A DNA stretch of 34,551 bases from Acidocella sp. Its GTDB lineage: Bacteria > Pseudomonadota > Alphaproteobacteria > Acetobacterales > Acetobacteraceae. Position 1 is the first letter of the stretch. Each line of letters begins with the position of its first letter. The notes beneath the pieces were generated by a model. The model was not told the origin of the DNA, ran no database searches, and worked only from the letters and a program-made list of their open reading frames with translations. Both the position numbers and the translations under genes were made by a program. Shown here piece by piece: positions 16,607 through 25,407 of this stretch. The stretch covers positions 1-34,551 of the forward strand of contig NZ_JABEVC010000201.1 of assembly GCF_013044125.1 (NCBI RefSeq), read 5' to 3'.

Positions 16607-16637
16607 GAGCGATCTTCACAATCGCTCCACGTGGAGC
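16607..16637 (-). repeat. Overlapping palindromes downstream of glmS
   Basis: Two hairpins share bases: GAGCGAT (16607-16613) with 16621-16627, and the perfect 14-base palindrome 16624-16637 (GCTCCACGTGGAGC). They lie just past the glmS end in an AT-rich stretch between convergent trmB and glmS. There is no adjacent T run on the minus strand, so terminator function is uncertain. Confidence 0.45.
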
Positions 16638-16641
16638 GCGC

Positions 16642-18465
16642 CTATTCCACGGTCACCGACTTCGCCAGATTGCGCGGCTGGTCCACATCCGTGCCCTTCA
16701 TCACCGCGACATGATACGCCAGCATCTGCACCGGAATCGCATATAAAATTGGCGCCGCGAACGGGTCGATCTCCGGCAAAATCAGCGTCTCCGCGGCAAT
16801 CCCCTGCAACTTCGCAGCCCCCGCGGCGTCGGAGAATACAATAACCTGCCCCCCCCGCGCCGCGACCTACTGCAGGTTTGAAGCCGTTTTCTCGAACAAC
16901 GGCCCGGAGGGACAAATCGCGATCACCGGCACCGATTTGTCGATCAGCGCGATCGGCCCATGCTTCAACTCACCGGCGGCATAGCCCTCCGCGTGAATAT
17001 AGCTGGTCTCTTTCAGTTTCAGCGCCCCTTCGAGCGCTATGGGGAAACACGCCCCCCGGCCCAGATACAATACATCCGCCGCCTCGGCGATCCGGGGCGC
17101 CAAACGCCTGATCTGCGCCTCATTCGCCAGAATCTCCGCCGCCTTCGCGGGAATTTCCAGCAGCGCATCGCACAGCCGGGCAATCTCGGCATCGGCCAGG
17201 CTGCCGCGCGCGCGCGCCACCGCGAGCGCGAACACCGCCATCACGGTCAATTGCGCCGTGAACGCCTTGGTGCTGGCAACCCCGATTTCCGGCCCGGCCA
17301 TGGTCTCCAGCATGGCATCGGACTCCCGCGCCATGGTGCTCTCCGGTACGTTGAGAATGGTCAGGATTTTCTGCCCCTCGGCGCGCATATAGCGCAACGC
17401 CGCCAGCGTATCCGCCGTCTCGCCGGACTGGCTGACCAGCAATCCCAGCCCGCCTTCAGGCAACGGCGGCGCACGGTAGCGGAACTCTGACGCCACATCG
17501 GCATCCATCGGCAGCCGGCTCAGGCTCTCCAGCCAGAACTTGCCGGTCAGCCCCGCGTAATACGCTGAGCCGCAGGCGCTGAAGGTGATGCGCGGCACGC
17601 CGGCCAGATCAAAGGGCAGGGGTGGCAGCACCGGCATGCGGGTGGCGGCGTCGATCATCCGGTGCAGCACGTCGCCGATCACCACCGGGTGCTCGTGCAA
17701 CTCTTTTTCCATGAAATGCCGGAAATTTCCCTTGCCGATGGCAGCCCCTGTCAGGTTGGTGAGCTTCTTCTCCCGGGTGATCTCCTGGCCGTAGGCATCA
17801 AAAAACACGGCATTTTCGCGCGTCACCACCACCCAGTCGCCATCTTCGAGATACGCGATCTGGCGCGTCAGCGGCGCCAGGGCCAGCGCGTCGGACCCCA
17901 GATACATCTCCTGCGCCCCGTAGCCCACCGCCAGCGGCGCGCCGCGCTGCGCGCCGATGATCAGCTCAGGATGTCCGGCGAAAATCAGCGCCAGCGCATA
18001 CGCCCCCTCCAGCCGCGCGAACGCGGCCTTGGCTGCCTCAACGGGGCTCATCCCCTCCGCCAGCAGCAGATCCAGCAGTTGCGCGACCGTCTCGGTATCA
18101 GTCTCGGAGCAAAAAACCTGGCCCCTGGCTTCAAGTTCGGCGCGCAGCAGCAAATGGTTCTCGATGATGCCGTTATGCACCACCGCGACGCGCGCGGTGC
18201 CGTGCGGATGGGCGTTGGTCTCAGTCGGCGCGCCATGAGTCGCCCAGCGGGTGTGGCCGATGCCGGTGCATCCGGCCAGGGGCTGGCGCTCCAGCGCGGC
18301 GGCCAACTGGGCCAGCTTACCCTCGGCGCGGCGGCGCTCGATCTGTCCGTTCACAAGAGTCGCGATGCCGGCGCTGTCATATCCGCGATATTCCAGCCGG
18401 CGCAGACCATCCAGAAGCAGAGGCGCCGCCGGCGCCAGCCCCACAACACCCACGATTCCGCACAT
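16642..18465 (-). pseudogene. glmS: glmS with one in-frame amber codon (glucosamine-6-phosphate synthase)
   Basis: Read through, this is a 607-position frame for L-glutamine:D-fructose-6-phosphate aminotransferase, which makes glucosamine-6-phosphate for peptidoglycan and LPS. The start MCGIVGVVG puts the glutaminase nucleophile at Cys2; two SIS sugar-isomerase domains follow, and the end PRNLAKSVTVE is the classic GlmS C-terminus with its essential lysine. Codon 533 is TAG (16869-16867) where the family has glutamate (NLQ-E-VAARGG); GAG to TAG is a single change. The 74 codons after it stay in frame and fully GlmS-like. As written, translation would stop at 532 residues and lose the catalytic C-terminal tail. 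AAGGG precedes the ATG. It could be a sequencing error, a recent mutation, suppression, or a copy backed up elsewhere. Confidence 0.9.
16867..16869 (-). other. Internal amber (TAG) codon of glmS
   Basis: The minus strand reads AAC CTG CAG TAG GTC GCG GCG. The frame is unchanged on both sides, so this is a substitution and not an indel. An 8-base C run (16849-16856, G run in the gene) lies 10 bases further downstream in the gene and is itself in the correct frame. Confidence 0.9.
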
Positions 18466-18566
18466 GATTCGTACCCTTAAAAGTCTCCTTCAGCCGGTAG
18501 CGTCCGCGTGTGCTCCCTGTCAAAGGCCGGAGCATCAATTCGTGTTTCATTCTGTGGCGATATGGC

Positions 18567-18617
18567 TTGACGAGGGGCTTGTCATGGCCCATTTGCCAAT
18601 CAGGACCGCTTAGGTCC
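18567..18617 (+). promoter_or_regulatory. Possible suf promoter/operator region
   Basis: The 167 bases between divergent glmS and the Rrf2 gene hold TTGACG at 18567-18572 as the best -35 candidate; the matching -10 (CATTTG near 18590) is poor. An inverted repeat GGACC-GCTTA-GGTCC (18603-18617) ends 15 bases before the regulator start codon and could be an operator or an mRNA hairpin. Autoregulation by the Rrf2 protein is likely from the family, not shown. Confidence 0.3.
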
Positions 18618-18632
18618 ACTATCGGAGCGCAT

Positions 18633-19085
18633 ATGTTAAAATTGTCCCGTTTGACCGATTATGCCGTGGTGGCGCTGGTTCGGTTGAGTGCCGCCGATTG
18701 CGTTGAAACCTCGCCGGGTATTGCCGCAGCCATTGGCGTGCCTGAGCCGACCGTGGCCAAGGTGCTGAAGGCGCTGGCCGGGCACGGGTTGGTTATTTCC
18801 TCCCGCGGGGCTCGCGGCGGCTATCGCCTGGGGCGGCCGTTGAATGAAATTGCCGTCTCGGAGGTCATCATGGCCATTGACGGGCCGATTGCGCTGACCT
18901 CTTGCGTGGATGGCGCATCGGGTTGCGAGAGCCAGTCGCTGTGCCCCGTAGCCGGACGCTGGGACCCGGTGAACGATGCGATCCGCTCGGCGTTGAGCCG
19001 GATTTCCCTTGCGGATATGGAAGCCGCGAGCATTCCCACCGCGTTCCGCTTGCCTGTTGTAGCGCCCATGAATGAGGTTGTGTGA
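18633..19085 (+). CDS. sufR: Rrf2-family Fe-S regulator of the SUF operon
   Basis: A 150-residue DNA-binding regulator. The N-terminus [19 protein letters not shown] and the winged helix with [13 protein letters not shown] are typical of Rrf2 proteins. Three cysteines, C91, C98 and C104, form the usual cluster-binding set, so it probably senses Fe-S status. I chose ATG 18633 because GGAG lies 5 to 6 bases upstream and the family begins MLKLS; the frame is open further upstream but unlike the family. As first gene of the suf operon it resembles the SUF-specific Rrf2 regulators of proteobacteria. Its stop overlaps the sufB start. The symbol is by role; it is not the cyanobacterial SufR fold. 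Confidence 0.88.
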   Translation: MLKLSRLTDYAVVALVRLSAADCVETSPGIAAAIGVPEPTVAKVLKALAGHGLVISSRGARGGYRLGRPLNEIAVSEVIMAIDGPIALTSCVDGASGCESQSLCPVAGRWDPVNDAIRSALSRISLADMEAASIPTAFRLPVVAPMNEVV

Positions 19086-20536
19086 TGTCCGCCACTGTTG
19101 AAACCCGCGATACGGTCGAGGCCCTTTCGGTTGAAAAGTATAAATATGGATTTACCACCGAGATCGCGATGGAAGAGTTTCCCAAGGGGCTGAACGAGGA
19201 GATCGTGCGGTTGATTTCGGCCAAAAAAGGCGAACCGGACTGGTTGCTTGCCTGGCGGTTGAAAGCGTTTGCACTGTGGCAGAAGCTGGAAGAACCGCAT
19301 TGGGCGCGGGTTGAGCATCCACCGATTGCCTATGATGAACTGTATTATTACGCAGCGCCCGCCGCGCCGGCGCCCAAGTCGCTTGAGGAGGTCGACCCCG
19401 CGCTTTTGAACATGTATGAGAAGCTCGGCATTCCACTGAACGAGCGCGCGGCGCTGGCCGGCGTGGCGGTGGATGCGGTATTCGATTCGGTTTCCGTGGC
19501 GACCACGTTCCGCGAGACACTTGCAAAATCAGGTGTGATTTTCTGCCCGATTTCCGAGGCGGTGCGCGAGCACCCGGAGTTGGTGCGTAAATATCTGGGT
19601 AGCGTGGTGCCGTATGGCGATAATTATTTCGCGGCGTTGAACTCGGCGGTGTTTTCCGATGGCAGCTTTGTTTATATCCCCAAGGGGGTGCGCTGCCCGA
19701 TGGAGCTTTCCACCTATTTCCGCATTAACGCACGTAACACCGGGCAGTTTGAACGCACGCTGATTATTGCTGAGGAAGGGGCCAGCGTATCCTACCTTGA
19801 AGGCTGCACCGCACCGATGCGCGATGAGAATCAGCTGCACGCGGCGGTGGTGGAGCTTGTCGCCATGGATGACGCGAAGATCAAATATTCCACGGTGCAG
19901 AACTGGTATCCGGGTGATGCGCAGGGCAAGGGCGGTATTTATAATTTTGTCACCAAGCGCGGTGCGTGCCGCGGTAAAAATTCAAAAATATCCTGGACAC
20001 AGGTGGAAACCGGCTCGGCCATCACCTGGAAATACCCCTCCTGCATCCTGCAAGGGGATGGTTCCGTTGGAGAGTTTTATTCGGTCGCGATGACGCATAA
20101 CCATCAACAGGCCGACACCGGCACGAAGATGATTCATATCGGCAAGAACACGACGAGCACGATCATCTCCAAGGGAATTTCGGCTGGGCATTCCAACAAC
20201 ACCTATCGCGGGCTGGTGAAGATCATGCCCAACGCATCCGGCGCGCGCAATTACACGCAATGCGATTCACTGCTGATCGGCGACCAGTGCGGCGCGCATA
20301 CGGTGCCCTATATCGAGAGCCGGAATGCCTCCGCCAAGGTGGAACATGAGGCCACGACATCGAAGATCGCGGAGGACCAGCTGTTTTATTGCCGCTCGCG
20401 GGGGTTGTCGGAAGAGGATGCCGTGGGGTTGATCGTAAATGGTTTCTGCAAGGATGTGTTGAAGGAATTGCCAATGGAATTTGCTGTTGAAGCGCAGAAA
20501 CTCCTGGCTGTGTCGCTTGAAGGATCGGTTGGTTAA
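19085..20536 (+). CDS. sufB: Fe-S cluster scaffold subunit SufB
   Basis: A 483-residue core subunit of the SufBCD scaffold on which Fe-S clusters are built. The C-terminal beta-helix core is recognisable, with [20 protein letters not shown] and [20 protein letters not shown]. The ATG at 19085 is favoured, with GAGG 7 bases before it; the adjoining GTG at 19082 would also work in frame. Length is standard. The start overlaps the regulator stop (TGATG), and sufC begins 1 base after its stop. Confidence 0.95.
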   Translation: MSATVETRDTVEALSVEKYKYGFTTEIAMEEFPKGLNEEIVRLISAKKGEPDWLLAWRLKAFALWQKLEEPHWARVEHPPIAYDELYYYAAPAAPAPKSLEEVDPALLNMYEKLGIPLNERAALAGVAVDAVFDSVSVATTFRETLAKSGVIFCPISEAVREHPELVRKYLGSVVPYGDNYFAALNSAVFSDGSFVYIPKGVRCPMELSTYFRINARNTGQFERTLIIAEEGASVSYLEGCTAPMRDENQLHAAVVELVAMDDAKIKYSTVQNWYPGDAQGKGGIYNFVTKRGACRGKNSKISWTQVETGSAITWKYPSCILQGDGSVGEFYSVAMTHNHQQADTGTKMIHIGKNTTSTIISKGISAGHSNNTYRGLVKIMPNASGARNYTQCDSLLIGDQCGAHTVPYIESRNASAKVEHEATTSKIAEDQLFYCRSRGLSEEDAVGLIVNGFCKDVLKELPMEFAVEAQKLLAVSLEGSVG

Positions 20537-20537
20537 T

Positions 20538-21281
20538 ATGCTTGAGATTAAAAATTTGTCGGCGCGGATTGGCGATAAGGAAATTTTGCGGGGCGTGAAC
20601 CTGATTGTGCCGGATGGTGAGATTCACGCCATCATGGGGCCGAACGGTGCTGGAAAATCAACGCTCTCCTATGTGCTCTCTGGCCGCGAGGGCTATGAGG
20701 TGACGGGCGGCGAGGCGATTTATAACGGCCAGGATATTCTGGCGCTGACGCCGGAGGCGCGGGCCGCCGCCGGGATGTTCCTTGCATTTCAGTATCCGGT
20801 GGAGCTGCCTGGTGTGGGCAATGCGAATTTTCTGCGCACGGCGCTGAATGCGGTGCGGCGCGCGCGCGGCGAGGCGGAGCTTGATGCCGTGGCGTTTTTG
20901 AAGCTTGCGCGGGCGGCCTTGAAAAATCTTTCGATGCAGGATGATATGCTCAAGCGCAATGTGAACGTCGGTTTTTCCGGCGGTGAGAAGAAGCGCAACG
21001 AGGTTTTACAGATGGCCCTGTTGCGGCCAGGTCTGGCGATTCTCGATGAGACGGATTCCGGGCTGGATATCGATGCGCTCAAAATTGTCGCCGAGGGGGT
21101 GAACGCGCTGCGCAGCCCGGTATTTTCGGCTTTGGTGATTACGCATTATCAGCGCCTGCTGGATTATATCGTGCCTGATAGGGTGCATGTTCTGGCGGCG
21201 GGGAAAATTGTGCGCTCCGGCGGGCCGGAGCTGGCGCTGGAACTGGAAGCCCGTGGTTATGCCGGGTTGGAAGTGGCCTGA
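20538..21281 (+). CDS. sufC: SUF ABC-type ATPase SufC
   Basis: A 247-residue ABC ATPase that powers the SufBCD scaffold; despite the fold it is cytoplasmic and not a transporter. Walker A GPNGAGKST, signature FSGGEKKRNE and Walker B LAILDETDSGLDID are intact. The start MLEIKNLSARIG matches the family, so ATG 20538 is chosen over longer in-frame starts inside sufB. sufD starts 3 bases after its stop. Confidence 0.95.
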   Translation: MLEIKNLSARIGDKEILRGVNLIVPDGEIHAIMGPNGAGKSTLSYVLSGREGYEVTGGEAIYNGQDILALTPEARAAAGMFLAFQYPVELPGVGNANFLRTALNAVRRARGEAELDAVAFLKLARAALKNLSMQDDMLKRNVNVGFSGGEKKRNEVLQMALLRPGLAILDETDSGLDIDALKIVAEGVNALRSPVFSALVITHYQRLLDYIVPDRVHVLAAGKIVRSGGPELALELEARGYAGLEVA

Positions 21282-21284
21282 GCG

Positions 21285-22376
21285 ATGACAGCACTTCCCA
21301 CCCGCAGCCTTGAGGCTTGGCGCTATACGGATTTGCGCCCGCTGGATGCCATGAGTTTTGCCGAGGCGCCGGCTGCGTCCATTCCCGGCGATCTGCCCGA
21401 TATCGGCGTGCCGCGTTTGGTTTTTGTGAATGGCCGGTTTGATGCCGCGGCATCTTCCGCGTTGATGTTTGCGCATGATTTTGCCACGGTGACTGAAGAG
21501 TCTGACCTGCCGCTGGCGTTGATCAACGCGCAACATGCACAGGATGGTTTGACGCTGGAGATACCCGCCGGGGTGGATGCCGGGGTTGTGCTGCTGATCT
21601 CTTATGCCAACGGCGGGGCGCTGCATCCACGCCACCGGGTCTCCTTGGGGGCGGGTGCCACGCTGACGCTGCTTGAGGTCATAAAAGGTGAAGGCGTTTA
21701 CTGGCATAATCCGGTGACGGATATCGTGCTGGCGCAAGGTGCTCGCCTGGCGCATTACCGGTTGCAGAATGAAAGCCGGGAGGCGTTTCATCTGGCGACG
21801 ATCCGCGTTGGCGCCGCCGCGGATGCGGCTTATGAGAGCTTCACCGCCGTGATGGGCGCGAAGCTTTCACGCGCTGAATTTCATGTGGAACTGAGCGGCG
21901 CGAAGGCGCACACGCATGTGAACGCGGCGCAACTGCTGGGAGATTCGCAGCACGGCGATTTCACCTCCGTGGTGCGCCACAAGGCGCCTGATTGCAGCTC
22001 GCGCCAGACGGTGAAATCAGTTTTATCCGATGCCGCGCGCGGGGTTTTTCAGGGGCGGATTGAAGTTGACCGCGTGGCGCAGAAGACCGATGGTTACCAG
22101 ATGAGCCAGGCCCTGCTGCTCTCGCCTGCGGCGGAGATGGATATAAAACCCGAATTGCAGATTTTTGCCGATGACGTGAAATGCAGCCATGGCGCCACCA
22201 TCGGCGCGCTGGATGAAGAGCAGGTGTTTTATCTGCGCAGCCGGGGAATTCCAGAGGATACGGCGCGCGCGATGTTGATTCGCGCGTTTTTGACAGAGGC
22301 GCTGGAGCCGGTGACGCATGCGGGGGCGCACGCGTTGTTCGAGGCGGCGATTGAGACGTGGTGGACCGGAAAATGA
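21285..22376 (+). CDS. sufD: SUF scaffold subunit SufD
   Basis: A 363-residue partner of SufB in the SufBC2D complex. The opening SLEAWRYTDLRPL and the C-terminal stretch KCSHGATIGALDEEQVFYLRSRGI, including the conserved His, are typical of SufD. It is shorter than some SufD proteins, mainly at the N-terminus. Its stop overlaps the sufS start (ATGA). Confidence 0.93.
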   Translation: MTALPTRSLEAWRYTDLRPLDAMSFAEAPAASIPGDLPDIGVPRLVFVNGRFDAAASSALMFAHDFATVTEESDLPLALINAQHAQDGLTLEIPAGVDAGVVLLISYANGGALHPRHRVSLGAGATLTLLEVIKGEGVYWHNPVTDIVLAQGARLAHYRLQNESREAFHLATIRVGAAADAAYESFTAVMGAKLSRAEFHVELSGAKAHTHVNAAQLLGDSQHGDFTSVVRHKAPDCSSRQTVKSVLSDAARGVFQGRIEVDRVAQKTDGYQMSQALLLSPAAEMDIKPELQIFADDVKCSHGATIGALDEEQVFYLRSRGIPEDTARAMLIRAFLTEALEPVTHAGAHALFEAAIETWWTGK

Positions 22377-23605
22377 GTACGCGTGCTTTCAATGTTTCAG
22401 AAATCCGCAAGGATTTTCCGATCCTGACGCAGCAGGTGCATGGCAGGAAGCTGGTGTTTCTGGATTCCGCGGCCTCGGCGCAGAAACCGCGTGTGGTGAT
22501 CGATGCGATGGTGCGCGTGATGGAGATGCAATATGCCAATGTGCATCGGGGGTTGCATTGGATGTCGGAACGCACGTCTGATGCGTATGAGGCGGCGCGC
22601 GATAAAGTGGCGGCGTTTTTGAATGCGCGGGCGCGCGAGGAAATTGTTTTCACGCGCAATGCGACGGAGTCCATCAATCTGGTGGCGTATAGCTATGGCC
22701 GCACCGCGTTGCGGCCGGGCGATGCTGTTGTGGTCTCGGAGATGGAGCACCATGCGAATCTGGTGCCGTGGCAGATATTGCGCGATGCCCATGGCGTGGA
22801 GCTGCGGATTGCGAAGATTACTGATTCTGGCGAGATTGATTGGGAATCACTCGAGGCGCAGTTTGCTGATGGCAAGGTGAAGCTGCTGGCGATTACGCAT
22901 ATGTCCAACGTGCTGGGGAGCTACACGCCGGCGGAACGGCTGGTGGCGTTCGCGCATGCGCGCGGGGCGAAGGTTTTGCTCGACGGATGCCAGGCGATTG
23001 TGCATCGCGCGGTTGATGTGCAGGCGCTTGATGTGGATTTCTATGTGTTTTCCGGGCACAAGCTTTACGGCCCCACGGGCATTGGCGTGTTGTATGCCAA
23101 GCGCGAAATTCTGGAGGCGATGCCGCCGTTTCTGGCGGGCGGGGAGATGATTGACTCCGTCTCTTATGAGCGTGCCACCTGGGCGCCGCCACCGTACCGC
23201 TTTGAGGCGGGGACGCCTGCGATTATCGAGACGATAGGGCTGGGCGCGGCGATTGATTATGTGCAGGCGATCGGCCTTGATGCGATTGCGGCGCATGAGC
23301 GTGAGTTGACCGTGCATGGGCTGAAAATGCTGGCGGGGATTGAGGGTTTGCGGGTGCTAGGTTCGGCGCAGGACCGTGGCGGCGTGCTGACATTCACCAT
23401 GGAGGATGCGCATGCGCATGACATCGCGACGCTGCTGGACCGGCAGGGGATTGCGGTGCGGGCAGGGCGCCATTGCGCGGAGCCGCTGATGGGGCGGATG
23501 GGTGTGAGCGCGGCGGCGCGGGCGTCGTTTGCGCTGTACACGACGGTTGAGGAAATCGACGCGCTGGGCGAAGGGCTGGCGCGTATCAAGCAGATATTCA
23601 AATGA
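22373..23605 (+). CDS. sufS: Cysteine desulfurase SufS (group II)
   Basis: A 410-residue pyridoxal-phosphate enzyme that takes sulfur from cysteine for cluster assembly. The PLP lysine is K230 in FSGHKLYGPTG and the catalytic cysteine is C368 in RAGRHCAEPL, in the short-loop form of group II enzymes. These enzymes need a sulfur-accepting partner, and a SufU-like gene follows. The ATG at 22373 is chosen for its ATGA overlap with sufD and the family N-terminus; a GTG at 22358 would add five residues. Confidence 0.95.
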   Translation: MSTRAFNVSEIRKDFPILTQQVHGRKLVFLDSAASAQKPRVVIDAMVRVMEMQYANVHRGLHWMSERTSDAYEAARDKVAAFLNARAREEIVFTRNATESINLVAYSYGRTALRPGDAVVVSEMEHHANLVPWQILRDAHGVELRIAKITDSGEIDWESLEAQFADGKVKLLAITHMSNVLGSYTPAERLVAFAHARGAKVLLDGCQAIVHRAVDVQALDVDFYVFSGHKLYGPTGIGVLYAKREILEAMPPFLAGGEMIDSVSYERATWAPPPYRFEAGTPAIIETIGLGAAIDYVQAIGLDAIAAHERELTVHGLKMLAGIEGLRVLGSAQDRGGVLTFTMEDAHAHDIATLLDRQGIAVRAGRHCAEPLMGRMGVSAAARASFALYTTVEEIDALGEGLARIKQIFK

Positions 23606-24024
23606 GCAGCACAGTCCAGGAACTTTACCAGGCATTGATCGTGGAGCGCAGCAAGGCGCCGCGCTTTTCCGGCCGGCCGGAGGTGTTCGACGCGCAAGGC
23701 CGGGGCGAGAATGCGATGTGTGGTGATAGGGTGCAGGTGTTCTGGCAGCGTGGCGGCGTGGTGCGCCATGAGGCGCATGGCTGCGCGATATTGACCGCGA
23801 GCGCGGATTTGATGGCGCAGGCGGTGGCGGGGAAAAGCCCGGCGCAGGTGGCGGCGATGCGCGGGGCTTTTGAGGAAGTTGTAACCAGTGGCAGGGAAAA
23901 TCCGGCGCTGGGAGATTTGAACGCGCTGGCCGGCGTGGCGCAGTATCGCGCGCGGATACGTTGCGCGACCCTGCCGTGGGCGGCGCTTGCGGAAGCTCTC
24001 AAGGAGGGGCAGGTTCATGGATGA
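23602..24024 (+). CDS. sufU: SufU-like sulfur acceptor (IscU/NifU fold)
   Basis: A 140-residue protein of the IscU/NifU N-terminal family. The zinc/sulfur ligands of SufU are all visible: C40 and D42 in MCGD, C61 in HGCAI and C121 in RCATLPW, and the spacing fits SufU better than IscU. SufU takes persulfide sulfur from SufS. It stands where SufE is often found. The ATG overlaps the sufS stop. Confidence 0.88.
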   Translation: MSSTVQELYQALIVERSKAPRFSGRPEVFDAQGRGENAMCGDRVQVFWQRGGVVRHEAHGCAILTASADLMAQAVAGKSPAQVAAMRGAFEEVVTSGRENPALGDLNALAGVAQYRARIRCATLPWAALAEALKEGQVHG

Positions 24025-24379
24025 GGCGAAAATGGTCCCGGTGACGAGCTGGACGCCCGACGGTGAGACGAAGGCGGTGGTCTCGGAGGAGGCGGTGATC
24101 GCGGCGATCTCCACCGTGTTCGATCCGGAAATTCCTGTGAATATCTACGAACTTGGGCTTATCTACGCAATTGAGCTGACGCAGAACGGCGATGTGCGCG
24201 TGGAGATGACGCTGACCGCGCCCGGCTGCCCGGCGGCGCAGGAGTTGCCCGAGGCGGTGCATGACGCCATCGCCGCGGTGGAGGGGGTTGGGAATGTCGT
24301 GGTGGATACTGTGTGGGATCCGCCGTGGGACCAGAGCCGGATGAGCGAGGATGCACGTCTTTCGTTGAACATGTTTTGA
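24017..24379 (+). CDS. sufT: SufT, MIP18/DUF59-family Fe-S maturation factor
   Basis: A 120-residue protein with the DUF59 core: FDPEIPVNIYELGLIY (35-50) and the conserved cysteine C71 in TAPGCPAAQELP. SufT helps mature Fe-S proteins when demand is high, with aconitase a known client in some bacteria. ATG 24017 is chosen because AAGGAGGGG (24001-24009) precedes it; it overlaps the sufU end by 8 bases. Confidence 0.92.
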   Translation: MDEAKMVPVTSWTPDGETKAVVSEEAVIAAISTVFDPEIPVNIYELGLIYAIELTQNGDVRVEMTLTAPGCPAAQELPEAVHDAIAAVEGVGNVVVDTVWDPPWDQSRMSEDARLSLNMF

Positions 24380-24390
24380 AGGAGGCGCGT

Positions 24391-24759
24391 ATGAGCACGA
24401 CGACAATCGAGGCAAGAAGCCGCCGGGCGATGCCGCCGCTGATGCAGCTGACCGAGGCGGCGGCGGCGCGGCTGAAGGCGCTTTATGATGGTGGCGAGGC
24501 GGGCAAGCTGCTGCGCATCGCGGTTTCAACCAAGGGTTGCTCGGGGATGTCCTACGAGATGGCGTGGGTGGAAGCGCCGGTGGCGCAGGACGAGGTGGTG
24601 GTGACCCATGGGCTGACGGTTCTGGTGGACCGCAAGGCGACGCTGTTTTTGATCGGCACGACGATGGACTACAAGGTGGACAAGCTGACCGCCGGGTTCA
24701 CCTTTGAGAACCCCAACGAAAAAGGCCGTTGCGGCTGCGGCGAGAGTTTCCACGTTTAA
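24391..24759 (+). CDS. sufA: A-type Fe-S carrier (SufA/IscA/ErpA family)
   Basis: A 122-residue carrier that passes assembled clusters to target proteins. The three conserved cysteines are C50 (KGCSGMSY) and C114 and C116 (GRCGCGESF). The N-terminus has about 17 extra residues before the family core. The AAGGAGG site at 24379-24385 sets the start at ATG 24391. The gene ends the suf operon, only 3 bases from the end of convergent ccmB, with no terminator between. Confidence 0.92.
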   Translation: MSTTTIEARSRRAMPPLMQLTEAAAARLKALYDGGEAGKLLRIAVSTKGCSGMSYEMAWVEAPVAQDEVVVTHGLTVLVDRKATLFLIGTTMDYKVDKLTAGFTFENPNEKGRCGCGESFHV

Positions 24760-24762
24760 GCC

Positions 24763-25407
24763 CTATTCGGCGGCGGCTTTCAGGGCCGCGCCGGCGCCCA
24801 GCGGGGCCAGCGGCAGGGCGGCGCAGAGCATGGCCGCCAGCATATAGAGCGCCGCGGCCGGGTGCGGTGAGGTGACGGCGGCGGCGCCGAAGATCAACGC
24901 CGGGATCATCAGCGGCAGGGTGATGAGCGGCATGAGCACTGCGGCGCGCCGCGCGCCGAGGGTGATGGCGGCGGCCAGCGTGCCGAGCAGCGAGAGCAGC
25001 ATGGTGCCTGGCAGCAGGGTGAGCAGCAGCAGGGGCACGCGCGCGGCTGGCATGCGCAGCATGATGGCGAGCGGGGCTGCGATGAGCAGGAGCGGCAGGC
25101 CGGTGGTCAGCCAGTGGATGACCATTTTGGCGAAGGCGACGCCGTAGGCTGGCAGGCCGGAGAGCAGCAGCAGGTCGAGCGTGCCGTCCTCGAAATCGGC
25201 GCCGAAGAGGCGGTCCAGCGGCAAAAGGGCTGCGAGCAGGGCGCAGACCCAGACGATGCCGGCGGCGATGGCGGCCAGCGTGGTGGGGCCGGGGCCGAGC
25301 GCGAAGGGAAACAGCGTGCCGGCGATGATGAAGAAGAGCAGCGAGGCGGTGGTGTCCGCGCCGTGGCGCAAGGAGAGTTTCAGCTCGCGCAGGATCAGGG
25401 TTTTCAT
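24763..25407 (-). CDS. ccmB: Haem exporter membrane subunit CcmB
   Basis: A 214-residue inner-membrane protein with about six hydrophobic helices, the membrane part of the CcmAB complex of system I cytochrome c maturation. The opening MKTLILRELKLSLRHGAD and the PLDRLFGADFEDGTLDLLLLSGLP stretch are characteristic. The start overlaps the ccmA stop (ATGA), so both are co-translated. ccmC and the rest of the system are not in this window. Confidence 0.92.
   Translation of the reverse strand: MKTLILRELKLSLRHGADTTASLLFFIIAGTLFPFALGPGPTTLAAIAAGIVWVCALLAALLPLDRLFGADFEDGTLDLLLLSGLPAYGVAFAKMVIHWLTTGLPLLLIAAPLAIMLRMPAARVPLLLLTLLPGTMLLSLLGTLAAAITLGARRAAVLMPLITLPLMIPALIFGAAAVTSPHPAAALYMLAAMLCAALPLAPLGAGAALKAAAE

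Noticed and set aside
16616-16915. A separate small gene at the glmS 3' end in another frame
   Set aside because: The true glmS frame continues through this stretch after the amber codon, so the other frame is a shadow.
16531-18632. An origin of replication at the strand-bias switch
   Set aside because: No cluster of DnaA boxes and no typical origin neighbours are visible; the switch alone does not support a feature call.
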